Positions 1-8,899 of a stretch of DNA of 64,000 bases are shown piece by piece. The DNA is from Variovorax guangxiensis. Lineage in GTDB: Bacteria; Pseudomonadota; Gammaproteobacteria; Burkholderiales; Burkholderiaceae_C. The stretch's first letter is position 1; each line of letters starts with the position of its first letter. Both the position numbers and the translations under genes were made by a program. The stretch is from positions 186,001-250,000 of the forward strand of contig NZ_RXFT01000009.1 of assembly GCF_003952165.1 (NCBI RefSeq), given 5' to 3'. The notes beneath the pieces were generated by a model, which ran no database searches, was not told where the DNA came from, and was given only the letters and a program-made list of their open reading frames with translations.

Positions 1-556
1 TCAGCGCGACGCCGATGGCCAGCACAGGGTCGAGCCAGAGCCAGCCGGTGAGCATCACGCCGACGATGCCGACCAGCACGGCGGCGGAGGTCCAGACGTC
101 GGCCATCAGGTGGCGGCCGTCGGCCTCCAGGGCGATCGAGCGGTGGGCGCGCGCCGCGCGGAACAGCAGGAAGGCCAGCCCCGCGTTGAAGCCCGAGCTG
201 AGCACCGACAGCGCCAGGCCCCAGCCCAGCTGCTCCAGCGGCTGGGGCGACAGCAGGCGCTGCACCGAAACCCAGAGGATGGCGACGGCGGCCCCGACGA
301 TCAGGATGCCTTCGAAGCCCGAGGAGAAATATTCGGCCTTGTGGTGGCCATAGGGGTGGCCGTCGTCGGCCGGCCGCTCGGCGATGGTCACCATGGCCAG
401 CGCGAAGACGGCGCTCGCGAGGTTCACGAAGGACTCCATGGCGTCCGAGATCAGGCCCATGGAATTCGTCATGTAGCCGGCCAATCCCTTGAGCGCGATC
501 GTGATCAAAGCCACGGCAACCGAGGCGCGCAGCAGCGTCTTAGGGGTAAACATCAT
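1..556 (-). CDS. CDF-family divalent cation exporter, C-terminus cut by window edge
   Basis: Cation diffusion facilitator, an inner-membrane antiporter that exports divalent metals such as Zn, Fe or Mn in exchange for protons. About 185 N-terminal residues are visible, starting at ATG-ATG (556). They contain several hydrophobic segments, the cytoplasmic loop motif HPYGHHKAE (residues 67-75) and the metal-site pair H149/D153 in HLMAD. The TM2 site reads SDAMESFVN: D38 is kept, but an Asn (N45) stands where many CDFs have a second Asp. That variation is common in one CDF subgroup, so metal preference cannot be read from it. The C-terminal cytoplasmic domain lies outside the window. The gene diverges from the FecR/OmpA pair. 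Family call is firm; substrate is unknown. Confidence 0.9.
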   Translation of the reverse strand, partial: MMFTPKTLLRASVAVALITIALKGLAGYMTNSMGLISDAMESFVNLASAVFALAMVTIAERPADDGHPYGHHKAEYFSSGFEGILIVGAAVAILWVSVQRLLSPQPLEQLGWGLALSVLSSGFNAGLAFLLFRAARAHRSIALEADGRHLMADVWTSAAVLVGIVGVMLTGWLWLDPVLAIGVAL

Positions 557-668
557 GCAAATGCCATCAGGAATGGAGCAGGAAGCAACGCGAAAAGCGG
601 TAAAAGACCGCAGAAACAGCCTGAATTATCGGCCTCGTGTCCATATGTAACGCCTTCGCATTAATAAT

Positions 669-689
669 GTTTGGCAAACGTTGCGCAAC
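669..689. promoter_or_regulatory. Two adjacent palindromes, candidate operator
   Basis: GTTTGGCAAAC (669-679) is followed directly by the perfect palindrome GTTGCGCAAC (680-689) in the 153-bp gap between the divergent CDF and FecR genes, about 20 bp before the FecR start. The position fits a repressor or activator site. The binding protein is unknown and no regulator gene lies alongside. Confidence 0.3.
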
Positions 690-709
690 TGTTATTCGCA
701 GAGAGCCAG

Positions 710-1318
710 ATGATGAAAAACCTCGTGACCGCCCTCGGCGGCCTCGCCATCGCGGGAGCCGCCATGCTGGCGCAGGCCCAGACGCCGCCGGCCGCACCCG
801 CGGCCTCCCCCGCGACTGTTCCCGCTCCGGCACCTGCTCCCGCTCCAGCAGCACCTGCTCCCGCTCCAGCAGCGCCTGCTCCCGCAGCAGCCGTGCCGGC
901 TCCAGTGCCTGCCGCTGCCGCTGCCAAGGCCGATCTCCAGGCCGGCTTCGTGAAGTCGGTGCGCGGCAACGTCCAGCTGCTCAACGGCGCGGGCGCCGCC
1001 CGCACCGCCAGCCCCGGTGACGCGCTGGGCGCCGTGGACCGCATCGTGACCGGCCCCGACTCCTCCGCCGCCGTGGTGCTGCGCGACGACACGACGCTGG
1101 TGGTCGGCCCCTCGTCGCGGCTCGATCTCAAGGAATTCCATTTCGACGGCACCACGCGCGAGGGCGGCATCCTGCTGTCGCTGCTGCGCGGCTCGATGCG
1201 CATGATCACCGGCCTCATCGGCAAGACCAACCCCGACGCGGTTCGGGTCGAGACGCAGACCGCCACCATCGGCATACGCGGCACCGACTTCATCGTGCAA
1301 GCCGACGGCCAGCCATGA
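710..1318 (+). CDS. FecR-domain periplasmic protein with Pro/Ala-rich linker
   Basis: A 202-residue exported protein. The start is the ATG at 710, preceded by a GAGAG-like ribosome site. An in-frame TTG at 671 would place 13 residues before the signal peptide and is rejected. A signal peptide ends near AQA (about residue 24). A low-complexity Pro/Ala segment (about 25-72) then leads to a FecR domain (about 75-200) with the features VRGNVQLLNG, VVLRDDTTLVVGPSS and TIGIRGTDFIV. FecR domains occur in sigma-regulators and in envelope proteins. With no transmembrane helix, sigma factor or TonB receptor nearby, a structural or peptidoglycan-associated role is likelier. The stop overlaps the next start (ATGA at 1315), so the two genes are translationally coupled. 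Confidence 0.75.
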   Translation: MMKNLVTALGGLAIAGAAMLAQAQTPPAAPAASPATVPAPAPAPAPAAPAPAPAAPAPAAAVPAPVPAAAAAKADLQAGFVKSVRGNVQLLNGAGAARTASPGDALGAVDRIVTGPDSSAAVVLRDDTTLVVGPSSRLDLKEFHFDGTTREGGILLSLLRGSMRMITGLIGKTNPDAVRVETQTATIGIRGTDFIVQADGQP

Positions 1319-1950
1319 TGAAGACGCAGATGCCGAAACCCCAATCCTCCCGTTTCCCCTCCCTTCTCGCGGCGACGCTGGCCGCAGCGCTTCTGGCCGC
1401 CTGCTCCACGCCCGGCACGCGTGTGGTGCTGCTGCCGCAGGCCGACGGCAGGCCCTCGGCGGTGGTGGTTCGCGCCAAGGACGGCGAGGAAGTGCTCTCC
1501 ACGCCCTACCAGCGCGCCACGGCCGCGGTCGGCGCCAAGGGCGCACCGGTGGTCGACAACGTCGATCCGGCCAAGGTGCAGGCGGAGAACAAGCCGCTGT
1601 TCGACATGCGCCCGCCCCCGCCGCAGCGCTACACGGTGTACTTCGAACTCGGCGGCACCACGCTGACGGCGGCGTCGCAGCAGATCATGAGCGAGGCGCT
1701 GGCGGCGGCGCTGGCGCGCAGCGGCGGCGACATCGTGGTCACCGGCCACACCGACACCAAGGGCAACGGCGACCAGAACGACGAGCTGTCGCGCCGCCGG
1801 GCGCAGGAAGTGGCCCAGCTCTTCGTGGAGCGCCAGTTCCCGGCCAACCGCATCGAGGCCGTGGGCCGCGGCGAACGAGACCTCGCCATCCAGACCGCCG
1901 ACGACGTGGACGAGCCGCGCAACCGGCGCGTCACCATCGAGGTCCGCTAA
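1315..1950 (+). CDS. OmpA-family peptidoglycan-binding lipoprotein
   Basis: A 211-residue lipoprotein. The signal sequence ends in lipobox LLAAC with the acylated Cys at about residue 30. A roughly 70-residue middle region has no recognised fold. The C-terminal half is an OmpA/MotB-type domain: VTGHTDTKGNGDQNDELS followed by RRAQEV and RIEAVGRGE, ending in NRRVTIEV. These residues form the diaminopimelate-binding site in the family. The protein likely tethers the outer membrane to peptidoglycan. It is coupled to the FecR-domain gene by a 4-base overlap, which implies a shared role. It is convergent with tyrS across about 40 bp that hold only a short GC hairpin without a T run. Confidence 0.85.
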   Translation: MMKTQMPKPQSSRFPSLLAATLAAALLAACSTPGTRVVLLPQADGRPSAVVVRAKDGEEVLSTPYQRATAAVGAKGAPVVDNVDPAKVQAENKPLFDMRPPPPQRYTVYFELGGTTLTAASQQIMSEALAAALARSGGDIVVTGHTDTKGNGDQNDELSRRRAQEVAQLFVERQFPANRIEAVGRGERDLAIQTADDVDEPRNRRVTIEVR

Positions 1951-1990
1951 TTAGATATAGAGGGATCGAGCAGGTCGCCCCGGAGGGCGA

Positions 1991-3199
1991 TCAGCTCAGG
2001 GTCACGCGGGCGAACTTGCGCCTGCCGACCTGTACCACGTAGGTGCCCGTGGGCAGCTTCAGCGCCTTGTCGCTGACCACTACGGAGTCGACTCGCACGC
2101 CGCCGCCGTCGATCAGACGGTTGCCTTCCGAAGTCGAGGGCGCGAGATTCGCCTGCTTGAGCACCTGGGCAATGCCCAGCGGTGCGCCCGACAGCGACAC
2201 CTCCGGAATCTCGTCCGGCACGCCGCCCTTGCTGCGGTTGATGAAGTCCTGCTCGGCCGCATCGGCCGCCGCCGCGCTGTGGAAGCGGGTGGTGATTTCC
2301 TTGGCCAGCGCGACCTTGGCGTCCTTCGGGTTGCGCCCGCCCTCCACCTCGGCCTTCAGCGCCGCGATCTGCTCCAGCGACTGGAAGCTCAGCAGGGTGT
2401 ACCAGCGCCACATCAGGTCGTCGGAGATCGACAGCACCTTGGCGAACATGGTGTTGGCGTCTTCGCTGATGCCGATGTAGTTGTTCTTGCTCTTGGACAT
2501 CTTCTCGACGCCGTCGAGCCCTTCCAGCAGCGGCATAGTGAGGATGCACTGCGGTTCCTGGCCGTATTCCTGCTGGAGATGGCGGCCGACGAGCAGGTTG
2601 AACTTCTGGTCGGTGCCGCCCAGCTCCAGGTCGCTCTTGAGCGCGACCGAGTCGTAGCCCTGCATCAGCGGGTACAGGAATTCGTGCACCGAGATCGACT
2701 GGCCGGCCTTGAAGCGCTTGTTGAAATCGTCGCGCTCCATCATCCGGGCCACCGTGTACTTGGCGGCCAGCTGGATCATGCCGCGGGCACCCAGGGGGTC
2801 GCTCCATTCGGAGTTGTAGCGGATCTCGGTCTTCTCGGGGTCCAGCACAAGGCTGGCCTGCTTGTAGTAGGTCTGGGCGTTGGCCTCGATCTGCTCGCGG
2901 GTGAGCGGCGGGCGGGTGCTGTTGCGGCCGGAGGGGTCGCCGATGGTGGTGGTGAAGTCGCCGATCAGGAAGATCACCCGGTGGCCCAGGTCCTGCAGCT
3001 GGCGCATCTTGTTGAGCACCACGGTGTGGCCGACGTGGATGTCCGGCGCGGTGGGGTCCAGGCCCAGCTTGATGCGCAGCGGGGTTCCGGTGGCTTCGGA
3101 GCGCTGGAGCTTGCGCACCCATTCGTCCTGCGGCAGCAGCTCGTCGGCGCCCCGGAGGGAGATTTCGAGCGCGCGTCCTACACTATTCGAGAGGCTCAT
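1991..3199 (-). CDS. tyrS: Tyrosyl-tRNA synthetase
   Basis: Charges tRNA-Tyr with tyrosine in the cytosol. The 402-residue length fits the TyrZ-like bacterial class. The Rossmann catalytic core carries the HIGH-type motif HVGH (residues 55-58), the tyrosine-site region [13 protein letters not shown] and the loop KMSKS (233-237). A C-terminal S4 RNA-binding domain (about 335-400) contains [11 protein letters not shown] and the lysine- and arginine-rich end VGRRKFARV. The start at 3199 gives the conserved N-terminus before the [10 protein letters not shown] helix. It is transcribed alone, divergent from the M23 peptidase gene. Confidence 0.97.
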   Translation of the reverse strand: MSLSNSVGRALEISLRGADELLPQDEWVRKLQRSEATGTPLRIKLGLDPTAPDIHVGHTVVLNKMRQLQDLGHRVIFLIGDFTTTIGDPSGRNSTRPPLTREQIEANAQTYYKQASLVLDPEKTEIRYNSEWSDPLGARGMIQLAAKYTVARMMERDDFNKRFKAGQSISVHEFLYPLMQGYDSVALKSDLELGGTDQKFNLLVGRHLQQEYGQEPQCILTMPLLEGLDGVEKMSKSKNNYIGISEDANTMFAKVLSISDDLMWRWYTLLSFQSLEQIAALKAEVEGGRNPKDAKVALAKEITTRFHSAAAADAAEQDFINRSKGGVPDEIPEVSLSGAPLGIAQVLKQANLAPSTSEGNRLIDGGGVRVDSVVVSDKALKLPTGTYVVQVGRRKFARVTLS

Positions 3200-3257
3200 G
3201 GATGTAACAGAATCGGCCTTTACGGGCTTTTTTAGCTGATTTTTGGGGTGCCGAAGC

Positions 3258-3303
3258 TATACTCAGCCCGACTTTTCTAGCGCCGAATTCTAAGCGGCGC
3301 TCT
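3258..3303 (+). promoter_or_regulatory. Possible -10 element and leader hairpin of the M23 gene
   Basis: TATACT at 3258-3263 resembles a sigma-70 -10 box, but I see no good -35 at 16-18 bp. Twenty bases downstream a hairpin with arms AGCGCCG and CGGCGCT (about 3280-3303) would lie in the leader. Candidate only. Confidence 0.3.
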
Positions 3304-3383
3304 TTCCGCACCGTCTCCTGCCGCCCTGAACGTTACTGGGCCTTGCAGCACGGACCTGCAGAACCTGAGCTGGAATTCATAGT

Positions 3384-4730
3384 TTGATCAACGGCATCCT
3401 TGCCGCCGAGGAGCTTCTCGCTTCCCGCGTGGCTTACACATTCCGGACGTACCCCAGGCAGATCACCGCGATCATCGCGGGCGCGCTGCTGAGCGCCGGC
3501 ACCCTCGCGGTGGCCTCCCTGGGCCCCGACGCATCCGACCTCCCCGTCCACCAGATCCTCGAAGCCACGGCGCCCGTCTCGTTCGCCGACCAGAGCGAAT
3601 CGCTCGAGAACTTCAGCTTCACCCTCTTCCGCACCGACGTCACCCGCTCCAGCGACACGGCCGATGCGCTCATGAAGCGCCTGGGCATCTCCGACCCGGC
3701 CGCCACCGCCTTCGTGCGCGGCAGCGTCGAGGCCCGTAACGCGCTCTTCTCGCGCGCCGGCCGTACCGTGACGGCCGAGGCCACGCAGGAAAACCAGCTC
3801 AAGAAGCTCAGCGCCCGCTGGATTCCCGACGGCGACGGCGGCTTCAAGCGCTTCGTCATCGAGCGCACGCCCACCGGCTTCTCGGGCGTCACCGAGCGCG
3901 ATTCGCTCACCCCCGGCACGCGCCTGGCGAGCGGCACCATCCGCACCTCGCTCTTCGCCGCCACCGACGACTCGCGCATCCCCGACGCAGTGGCCAGCCA
4001 GCTCGCGGACATCTTCGCGGGCGACGTCGACGTGCGCAACCTGCGCAAGGGCGACCGCTTCGCCGTGGTGTACGAGACCTTCGAAGCCGACGGGCAGGCA
4101 CTGCGCAGCGGCCGCGTGCTGTCGGCCGAGTTCGAGAACAACGGCAAGATCCACCAGGCCGTCTGGTTCCAGCCCCCCGGCGCGGGCCAGAAGGGCAGCT
4201 ACTACCGCCCGAACGGCGACAGCCTGCGCAAGGCCTACCTGGCGACGCCGGTCGAGTTCTCGCGCGTGTCCAGCGGCTTCGCGATGCGCATGCATCCGAT
4301 CCTGAACAGCTGGCGCCAGCACAACGGCATCGACTACGCAGCGCCCACCGGCACCTCGGTGCGCTCGGTCGGCGACGGCACGGTCGACTTCGCCGGCACG
4401 CAGAACGGCTACGGCAACATCGTCATCATCAACCACCGCAACAACCAGCAGACGGCATACGCTCACCTGAGCCGCATCGACGTCAAGGCCGGCCAAGCGG
4501 TGAGCCAGGGCCAGACGGTCGGCGCGGTGGGCTCCACCGGCTGGGCCACTGGCCCGCACCTGCACTTCGAATTCCGCGTGGGCGGCGTCTACCAGGACCC
4601 AGCCTCCATCGCACAGGAAGGCGGTGCTCCGATCACCGCTGCCATGCGTCCTGCCTTCGAGCGCGTTGCCGTGGGCGCGCGCACCGAGCTGGCCGCGGCC
4701 TTCTCCGTCATTCAGGCCAGCGCCGACTGA
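3384..4730 (+). CDS. M23-family peptidoglycan endopeptidase (LytM-type), membrane anchored
   Basis: A 448-residue zinc endopeptidase that cuts peptidoglycan cross-bridges in the periplasm. The start is a TTG; the first ATG would remove part of the N-terminal anchor. A cytoplasmic segment (1-26) precedes one transmembrane helix (about 27-46) and an OapA/LysM-like middle region with RKGDRFAVVYE (221-231). The C-terminal M23 domain contains HNGIDYAAP (zinc ligands H313 and D317), YAHLS (H361) and PHLHFEF (H392, and zinc ligand H394). The whole catalytic set is intact. It lies 10 bp before anmK, which salvages the anhydro-muropeptide sugar, suggesting joint control of wall turnover and recycling. 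Confidence 0.92.
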   Translation: MINGILAAEELLASRVAYTFRTYPRQITAIIAGALLSAGTLAVASLGPDASDLPVHQILEATAPVSFADQSESLENFSFTLFRTDVTRSSDTADALMKRLGISDPAATAFVRGSVEARNALFSRAGRTVTAEATQENQLKKLSARWIPDGDGGFKRFVIERTPTGFSGVTERDSLTPGTRLASGTIRTSLFAATDDSRIPDAVASQLADIFAGDVDVRNLRKGDRFAVVYETFEADGQALRSGRVLSAEFENNGKIHQAVWFQPPGAGQKGSYYRPNGDSLRKAYLATPVEFSRVSSGFAMRMHPILNSWRQHNGIDYAAPTGTSVRSVGDGTVDFAGTQNGYGNIVIINHRNNQQTAYAHLSRIDVKAGQAVSQGQTVGAVGSTGWATGPHLHFEFRVGGVYQDPASIAQEGGAPITAAMRPAFERVAVGARTELAAAFSVIQASAD

Positions 4731-4740
4731 CCTCCCGGCG

Positions 4741-5871
4741 ATGGCGGCCGAGGAGCTTTTCATCGGCCTCATGTCGGGCACCTCGCTCGACGGCGTCGAT
4801 GGCGTGCTCGCCGACTTTTCGGGCGGCCGCATCGCGGTCAAGTCCTACGCCACAGCCCAGTTTCCGGTGGCATTGCGCGCCGAGCTGCTGGCGCTGAACA
4901 CGCCGGGCGACAACGAACTCCACCGCGCGGCACTGGCCGGCAACGGCCTGGCCCGCGCCTACGCCGGCGTCGTCGCCCAGCTGCTGGCCGACAGCGGCAC
5001 CGATGCCGGCGCGATCACCGCCATCGGCGCGCACGGCCAGACCGTGCGGCACCGGCCGCTCGAGTTCGACGAAGTCGGCTACACGCTGCAGATCAACAAC
5101 CCCTCGCTGCTGGCCGAGCTGAGCGGCATCGACGTGGTGGCCGACTTCCGCAGCCGCGACCTCGCGGCCGGCGGCCAAGGTGCACCGCTGGTGCCGGCAT
5201 TCCACCGCGCGCTGTTCGGCAGGCCAGACGAGACGGTTGCGGTGCTGAACATCGGAGGCATTTCCAACCTGAGCCTGCTGCCGGCCACCAACCGGCCGGC
5301 AGGCGCGCCCACGGTGCTCGGCTTCGACTGCGGCCCCGGCAACGCGCTGATGGACCACTGGTGCCAGGCCCATCAGGGCCAGCCCTTCGACCGCGGCGGC
5401 CAGTGGGCGGCCAGTGGAAAGGTGCTGCCCGGCCTGCTCGCGCAGCTCCTGGCCGACCCGTATTTCGCCCGGACCCCGCCCAAGAGCACCGGCCGCGACC
5501 TGTTCAACCCCGCCTGGCTGGCCGCGCAGCTCGGCACCGCGGCCATGGCGCCCGAAGACGTACAGGCCACGCTGGCCGAACTGACCGCGCATGCCTGCGC
5601 GGCGGACCTCAAGAGCTACGGAAAAGATAGCAAGCTGCTGATCGTCTGCGGCGGCGGCGCGCTGAACGACCACCTGCTCGCCCGGATGCGCGCCCTGCTG
5701 CCAGGCGTGACGGTCGCGGCTTCCACCGATCACGGGCTGCCGCCCCTGCAGGTCGAGGCCGCCGCCTTCGCCTGGCTTGCCGGCGCAACGGTGCGCCGCG
5801 AGCCGGGCAACCTCGCCAGCGTGACCGGCGCGCGCGGCGCTCGGGTGCTGGGCGCGATCTACCCCGCCTGA
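4741..5871 (+). CDS. anmK: Anhydro-N-acetylmuramic acid kinase
   Basis: Phosphorylates and opens 1,6-anhydro-MurNAc with ATP to give MurNAc-6-phosphate, a cytosolic step of peptidoglycan recycling. The protein has 376 residues, the usual length. The ATP-binding signature SGTSLDGVD sits at residues 12-20, followed by AHGQTVRH, DFRSRDLAAGGQGAPLVP and GFDCGPGNALMD, all typical of the family. The ATG at 4741 starts directly before the conserved GLMSGTS motif. It is 10 bp downstream of the M23 endopeptidase and probably co-transcribed with it. It is convergent with the MdtD-like gene only 5 bp away, with no visible terminator. Confidence 0.96.
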   Translation: MAAEELFIGLMSGTSLDGVDGVLADFSGGRIAVKSYATAQFPVALRAELLALNTPGDNELHRAALAGNGLARAYAGVVAQLLADSGTDAGAITAIGAHGQTVRHRPLEFDEVGYTLQINNPSLLAELSGIDVVADFRSRDLAAGGQGAPLVPAFHRALFGRPDETVAVLNIGGISNLSLLPATNRPAGAPTVLGFDCGPGNALMDHWCQAHQGQPFDRGGQWAASGKVLPGLLAQLLADPYFARTPPKSTGRDLFNPAWLAAQLGTAAMAPEDVQATLAELTAHACAADLKSYGKDSKLLIVCGGGALNDHLLARMRALLPGVTVAASTDHGLPPLQVEAAAFAWLAGATVRREPGNLASVTGARGARVLGAIYPA

Positions 5872-5876
5872 CCCGA

Positions 5877-7304
5877 TCAGCCCTGGCCGGAAACCTCCGG
5901 CTGCGCCGGGTGCGGCGCACGCACCTCCGAGGGCAGATGCCAGAAGATGAGCGCGGAAGCGATCGTGATGAGCCCCATGGTCGCAAAAGTCGCCTGGAAG
6001 GCATCCAGCGTATGGGCCGGCGTGTCGGTGCCGAAGACACCGTTGTAGCCCGCCAGCACCGCGCCCGCGGCGGCCACGCCCATGCTCATCGCGAGCATCT
6101 GCACCATCGACAGCAGGCTGTTGCCGCTGCTGGCCGTGCTGCCGTCCATGTCCTTCAGCGTGATGGTGTTCATGGCCGTGAACTGCAGCGAATTGACCGC
6201 GCCGAAGGCCAGCAGCTGCAGCACGTGCAGCGCCATCGGCTGGCCCGGCGCCGTGAGCCCGAAACTGGCCATGGTGCAGCCGACGAGGATGGTGTTGACC
6301 ACCAGCACCTTGCGGTACCCATGGCGGGTGATCAACGGCGTGGCGAAGCGCTTCATGGCCATGCCGGCCAGCGCGATCGGCAGCATCATCAGCCCGGCGT
6401 GCACCGGCGAGTAGCCCATCGACACCTGCAGCAGCAGCGGCACCAGGAAGGGCATGCAACTGCTGCCCAGCCGCGAGAACAGGTTGCCGATCAGGCCGAT
6501 GCTGAGCGTGGGCACATGGAAGAGCGAGGGCGCGAACAGCGGCTCGGGCGTGCGCGCGGCGCGCAGCCAGTAGCCGGCGATGCTCGCGAAGCCGAAGATC
6601 AGCACCACCATCACCCCGCCCTGGCGCAGGCCCACGCCGTCGAGCGCGAGCGAAATCGCCACCATGCCGAAGGCCAGCATCGCGTAGCCCACGCTGTCGA
6701 AGCGCTTGAGCGCCGCGCCCCGCAGGTCGGGCATGTACTTCAGCGTAGCGATGCAACCGGCCAGCCCCACGGGCACGTTGATCAGGAAGATCCAGTGCCA
6801 GGAGGCGTACTGCACCAGCCACCCGCCCAGCGTGGGGCCCAGCAGGGGCCCGATCAGCCCCGGGATGGCCACGAAACTCATCGCCTGGAGAAACTCCCCG
6901 CGCGGCACCGTGCGCAGCAGCGACAGCCGCCCGACAGGCAGCAGCAGCGCTCCGCCGAGCCCCTGCACCACCCGCGCCGCCACCAGCTGGCCCAGGCTGT
7001 GCGACAGCGCGCACAGCACCGAGCCCAGCGCGAACAGCACGATGGCCGAAAAGAAGATGCGCCGGGTGCCGAAGCGGTCGGCGATCCAGCCCGAGGCGGG
7101 GATCAGCATCGCCATGGTGAGCGCGTAGGCCACCACCACCGACTGCATGCGCAGCGGGCTTTCGCCCAGGCTCGCGGCCATCGCGGGCAGCGCCGTGTTG
7201 ATGATGGTGGCGTCGAGCGTCTGCATGAAGAAGCCGACGGCCACGAGCCACAGCAGGCTCCTGCGAACGGGTTGATCGGCGGGCTCAGCCTCGGGAGTCG
7301 TCAT
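5877..7304 (-). CDS. mdtD: MFS multidrug exporter, DHA2 / MdtD-like (14 TM)
   Basis: A 475-residue proton-driven efflux pump of the drug:H+ antiporter-2 family. The N-terminal GFFMQTLDATIINTALP, the GWIADRFGTRR loop between TM2 and TM3, the PVGRLSLLR motif and the SSGNSLLSM segment closely match the MdtD group. By hydrophobicity there are about 14 membrane helices. No MdtABC RND partners are nearby, so it probably works alone. Substrate is unknown. A minus-strand terminator at 7329-7350 isolates it from erpA upstream, so it needs its own promoter. Confidence 0.85.
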   Translation of the reverse strand: MTTPEAEPADQPVRRSLLWLVAVGFFMQTLDATIINTALPAMAASLGESPLRMQSVVVAYALTMAMLIPASGWIADRFGTRRIFFSAIVLFALGSVLCALSHSLGQLVAARVVQGLGGALLLPVGRLSLLRTVPRGEFLQAMSFVAIPGLIGPLLGPTLGGWLVQYASWHWIFLINVPVGLAGCIATLKYMPDLRGAALKRFDSVGYAMLAFGMVAISLALDGVGLRQGGVMVVLIFGFASIAGYWLRAARTPEPLFAPSLFHVPTLSIGLIGNLFSRLGSSCMPFLVPLLLQVSMGYSPVHAGLMMLPIALAGMAMKRFATPLITRHGYRKVLVVNTILVGCTMASFGLTAPGQPMALHVLQLLAFGAVNSLQFTAMNTITLKDMDGSTASSGNSLLSMVQMLAMSMGVAAAGAVLAGYNGVFGTDTPAHTLDAFQATFATMGLITIASALIFWHLPSEVRAPHPAQPEVSGQG

Positions 7305-7328
7305 GGCGCGAAAGGAAACGGGAACGAA

Positions 7329-7350
7329 AAAGCCGCCCGAAGGCGGCTTT
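7329..7350 (-). terminator. Intrinsic terminator of erpA
   Basis: Arms GCCGCC (7332-7337) and GGCGGC (7342-7347) around a CGAA loop, extended by A:T pairs. Read on the minus strand, the stem is followed by TTTTT. It lies 33 bp after the erpA stop and the hairpin matches the one after rpsI. Confidence 0.85.
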
Positions 7351-7382
7351 CTGGGGGGAGGCTGATCAGCGGCATCCAGGCA

Positions 7383-7748
7383 TCAGGCCGAGAAACTCGA
7401 CCCACAGCCGCAGGTGCTGGTGGCGTTCGGGTTCTTGATCACGAACTGGGCGCCTTGCAGGTCTTCCTTGTAGTCGATCTCTGCGCCGACCAGGTACTGG
7501 TAGCTCATGGCATCGATGAGGAGCGACACACCGTTCTTGGTCATGGTGGTGTCGTCTTCGTTGGTGATCTCGTCGAAGGTGAACCCGTACTGGAAGCCGG
7601 AGCAGCCGCCACCCTGCACGAACACGCGCAGCTTGAGGTCGGGGTTGCCTTCTTCGGCGATCAGGTCGGCCACCTTGGCTGCCGCGCTGTCGGTGAAGAT
7701 GATCGGCTCGGGCATCTGGGTCTGGATGTTTTCGGCTACGGCGCTCAT
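7383..7748 (-). CDS. erpA: Iron-sulfur cluster insertion protein ErpA (A-type carrier)
   Basis: A 121-residue A-type carrier that hands Fe-S clusters to apo-enzymes in the cytosol. The three invariant cluster ligands are present: one Cys in [10 protein letters not shown], two in the C-terminal [10 protein letters not shown]. The ATG at 7748 is chosen because it follows AAGGAG at a 10-bp spacing and gives the family N-terminus. Upstream in-frame codons would add a non-conserved extension. It is transcribed alone between two near-identical terminators. Confidence 0.96.
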   Translation of the reverse strand: MSAVAENIQTQMPEPIIFTDSAAAKVADLIAEEGNPDLKLRVFVQGGGCSGFQYGFTFDEITNEDDTTMTKNGVSLLIDAMSYQYLVGAEIDYKEDLQGAQFVIKNPNATSTCGCGSSFSA

Positions 7749-7842
7749 GGACTGGTAACTCCTTGGGAGGGGGCCGGATGTGCGGCCAATGGGACGAATC
7801 CTACTGCAATGACGCGATCCCGGCAGGCCATGGCCGGCTCGC

Positions 7843-7861
7843 ACCCCATTGCAAGTGGGGT
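7843..7861. repeat. Small hairpin in the erpA upstream region
   Basis: ACCCCA and TGGGGT flank TTGCAAG in the erpA-rpsI gap, next to the palindrome GGCCATGGCC. It has no T run, so it is not a terminator. It could be a decayed repetitive extragenic palindrome or part of the erpA leader. Confidence 0.3.
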
Positions 7862-7892
7862 CGGAGCAACCCGGTACCAGGGGCCTCCAACG

Positions 7893-7913
7893 AAAAAGCC
7901 GCCCGAAGGCGGC
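7893..7913 (-). terminator. Intrinsic terminator of rplM-rpsI
   Basis: Arms GCCGCC (7898-7903) and GGCGGC (7908-7913) with a CGAA loop, followed on the minus strand by TTTTT. It lies 25 bp beyond the rpsI stop. Confidence 0.88.
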
Positions 7914-7937
7914 TCTTGTTCGCTCGCAGGAAGCGGA

Positions 7938-8330
7938 TCAGCGCTTGCTGAACTGCTTGCGGCGACGGGCGGAGTGCAGACCGACCTTCTTACGCTCGAC
8001 TTCACGTGCGTCGCGCGTGACGTAGCCAGCCTGGCTCAGCACCGACTTCAGCGCTGCGTCGTAGTCGATCAGCGCGCGGGTGATGCCGTGGCGGGTAGCG
8101 CCGGCCTGGCCCGATTCGCCGCCGCCGTGCACGTTGACCATCACGTCGAAGGTTTCGAGGTTGTTGGTCAGCGCGAGGGGTTGCTTCGCGATCATGATCG
8201 AGGTTTCACGGCCGAAGAAATCCTGGATGTCCTTGCCGTTGACCGTGATCTTGCCCGAGCCCTTTTTCAGAAACACGCGGGCGACGCTCGATTTGCGACG
8301 GCCGGTGCCATTGTTCCATTCACCAATCAT
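7938..8330 (-). CDS. rpsI: 30S ribosomal protein S9
   Basis: A 130-residue S9 protein of the small-subunit head. Its C-terminal tail reaches the P-site tRNA. Family features are visible: [43 protein letters not shown] and the basic tail RRRKQFSKR. The ATG at 8330 follows AAGGAG. It is 12 bp downstream of rplM in the usual L13-S9 operon. Confidence 0.98.
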   Translation of the reverse strand: MIGEWNNGTGRRKSSVARVFLKKGSGKITVNGKDIQDFFGRETSIMIAKQPLALTNNLETFDVMVNVHGGGESGQAGATRHGITRALIDYDAALKSVLSQAGYVTRDAREVERKKVGLHSARRRKQFSKR

Positions 8331-8342
8331 TCTCAAGGCTCC

Positions 8343-8774
8343 TTAGATTTCCAGCGTCTTGGGCTGCTGGGCGGCGTGCGGGTGCTCAGCACCACCGTAC
8401 ACCTTGAGTTTCTTGATCATTGCGTAACCGAGCGGGCCCTTGGGCAGCATGCCCTTGACAGCCTTTTCCAGGGCGCGGCCCGGGTGCTTCGATTGCATGT
8501 CGCGGAAGTTCGTCGCCGTGATACCGCCCGGGTAGCCCGAGTGACGGTAGTACACCTTGTCGATGGACTTGGCGCCGGTGACGCGCAGTTGCGATGCGTT
8601 GATGATGACGATGAAGTCACCGGTATCGACGTGAGGCGTGTAAATGGCCTTGTGTTTGCCGCGCAGACGGAGAGCAACTTCGCTGGCTACTCGTCCGAGG
8701 ACCTTGTCGGTCGCGTCAATCACAAACCACTCGTGCGTCACGTCAGCGGGCTTTGCGCTGAACGTTTTGGTCAT
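8343..8774 (-). CDS. rplM: 50S ribosomal protein L13
   Basis: A 143-residue large-subunit protein, an early assembly component. Visible signatures are [35 protein letters not shown]-like spacing, [10 protein letters not shown] and [11 protein letters not shown]. The ATG at 8774 is the conserved start (MKTFSAKP-type); a further upstream frame would add 14 unconserved residues. It is first in the rplM-rpsI operon, with a promoter at 8900-8929 and an untranslated leader of about 120 nt. Confidence 0.98.
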   Translation of the reverse strand: MTKTFSAKPADVTHEWFVIDATDKVLGRVASEVALRLRGKHKAIYTPHVDTGDFIVIINASQLRVTGAKSIDKVYYRHSGYPGGITATNFRDMQSKHPGRALEKAVKGMLPKGPLGYAMIKKLKVYGGAEHPHAAQQPKTLEI

Positions 8775-8899
8775 GAGTTTTCTCTTGAAAAGAGGGTTTG
8801 GCGGGCCCTTTTCCACGGTCGGCGTTCCTCTGACGGGAATCTCTTAGGTGGGTTTCGAAGTCTTCGCCGCGGGGCCACAAAAACGCTGCGAAGCCCGCG

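Noticed and set aside
780-930. CT-rich repeat tract as a possible CRISPR or satellite
   Set aside because: It is the coding sequence of the Pro/Ala linker of the FecR-domain protein; units are irregular and in frame.
661-1749. 362-codon minus-strand frame over the FecR and OmpA genes
   Set aside because: Ala/Gly/Arg-rich shadow; the plus-strand frames have signal peptides and clear domains.
1975-1990. Hairpin TCGCCC-CGGA-GGGCGA between the OmpA and tyrS genes as a terminator
   Set aside because: No T run on either strand and the stem is short.
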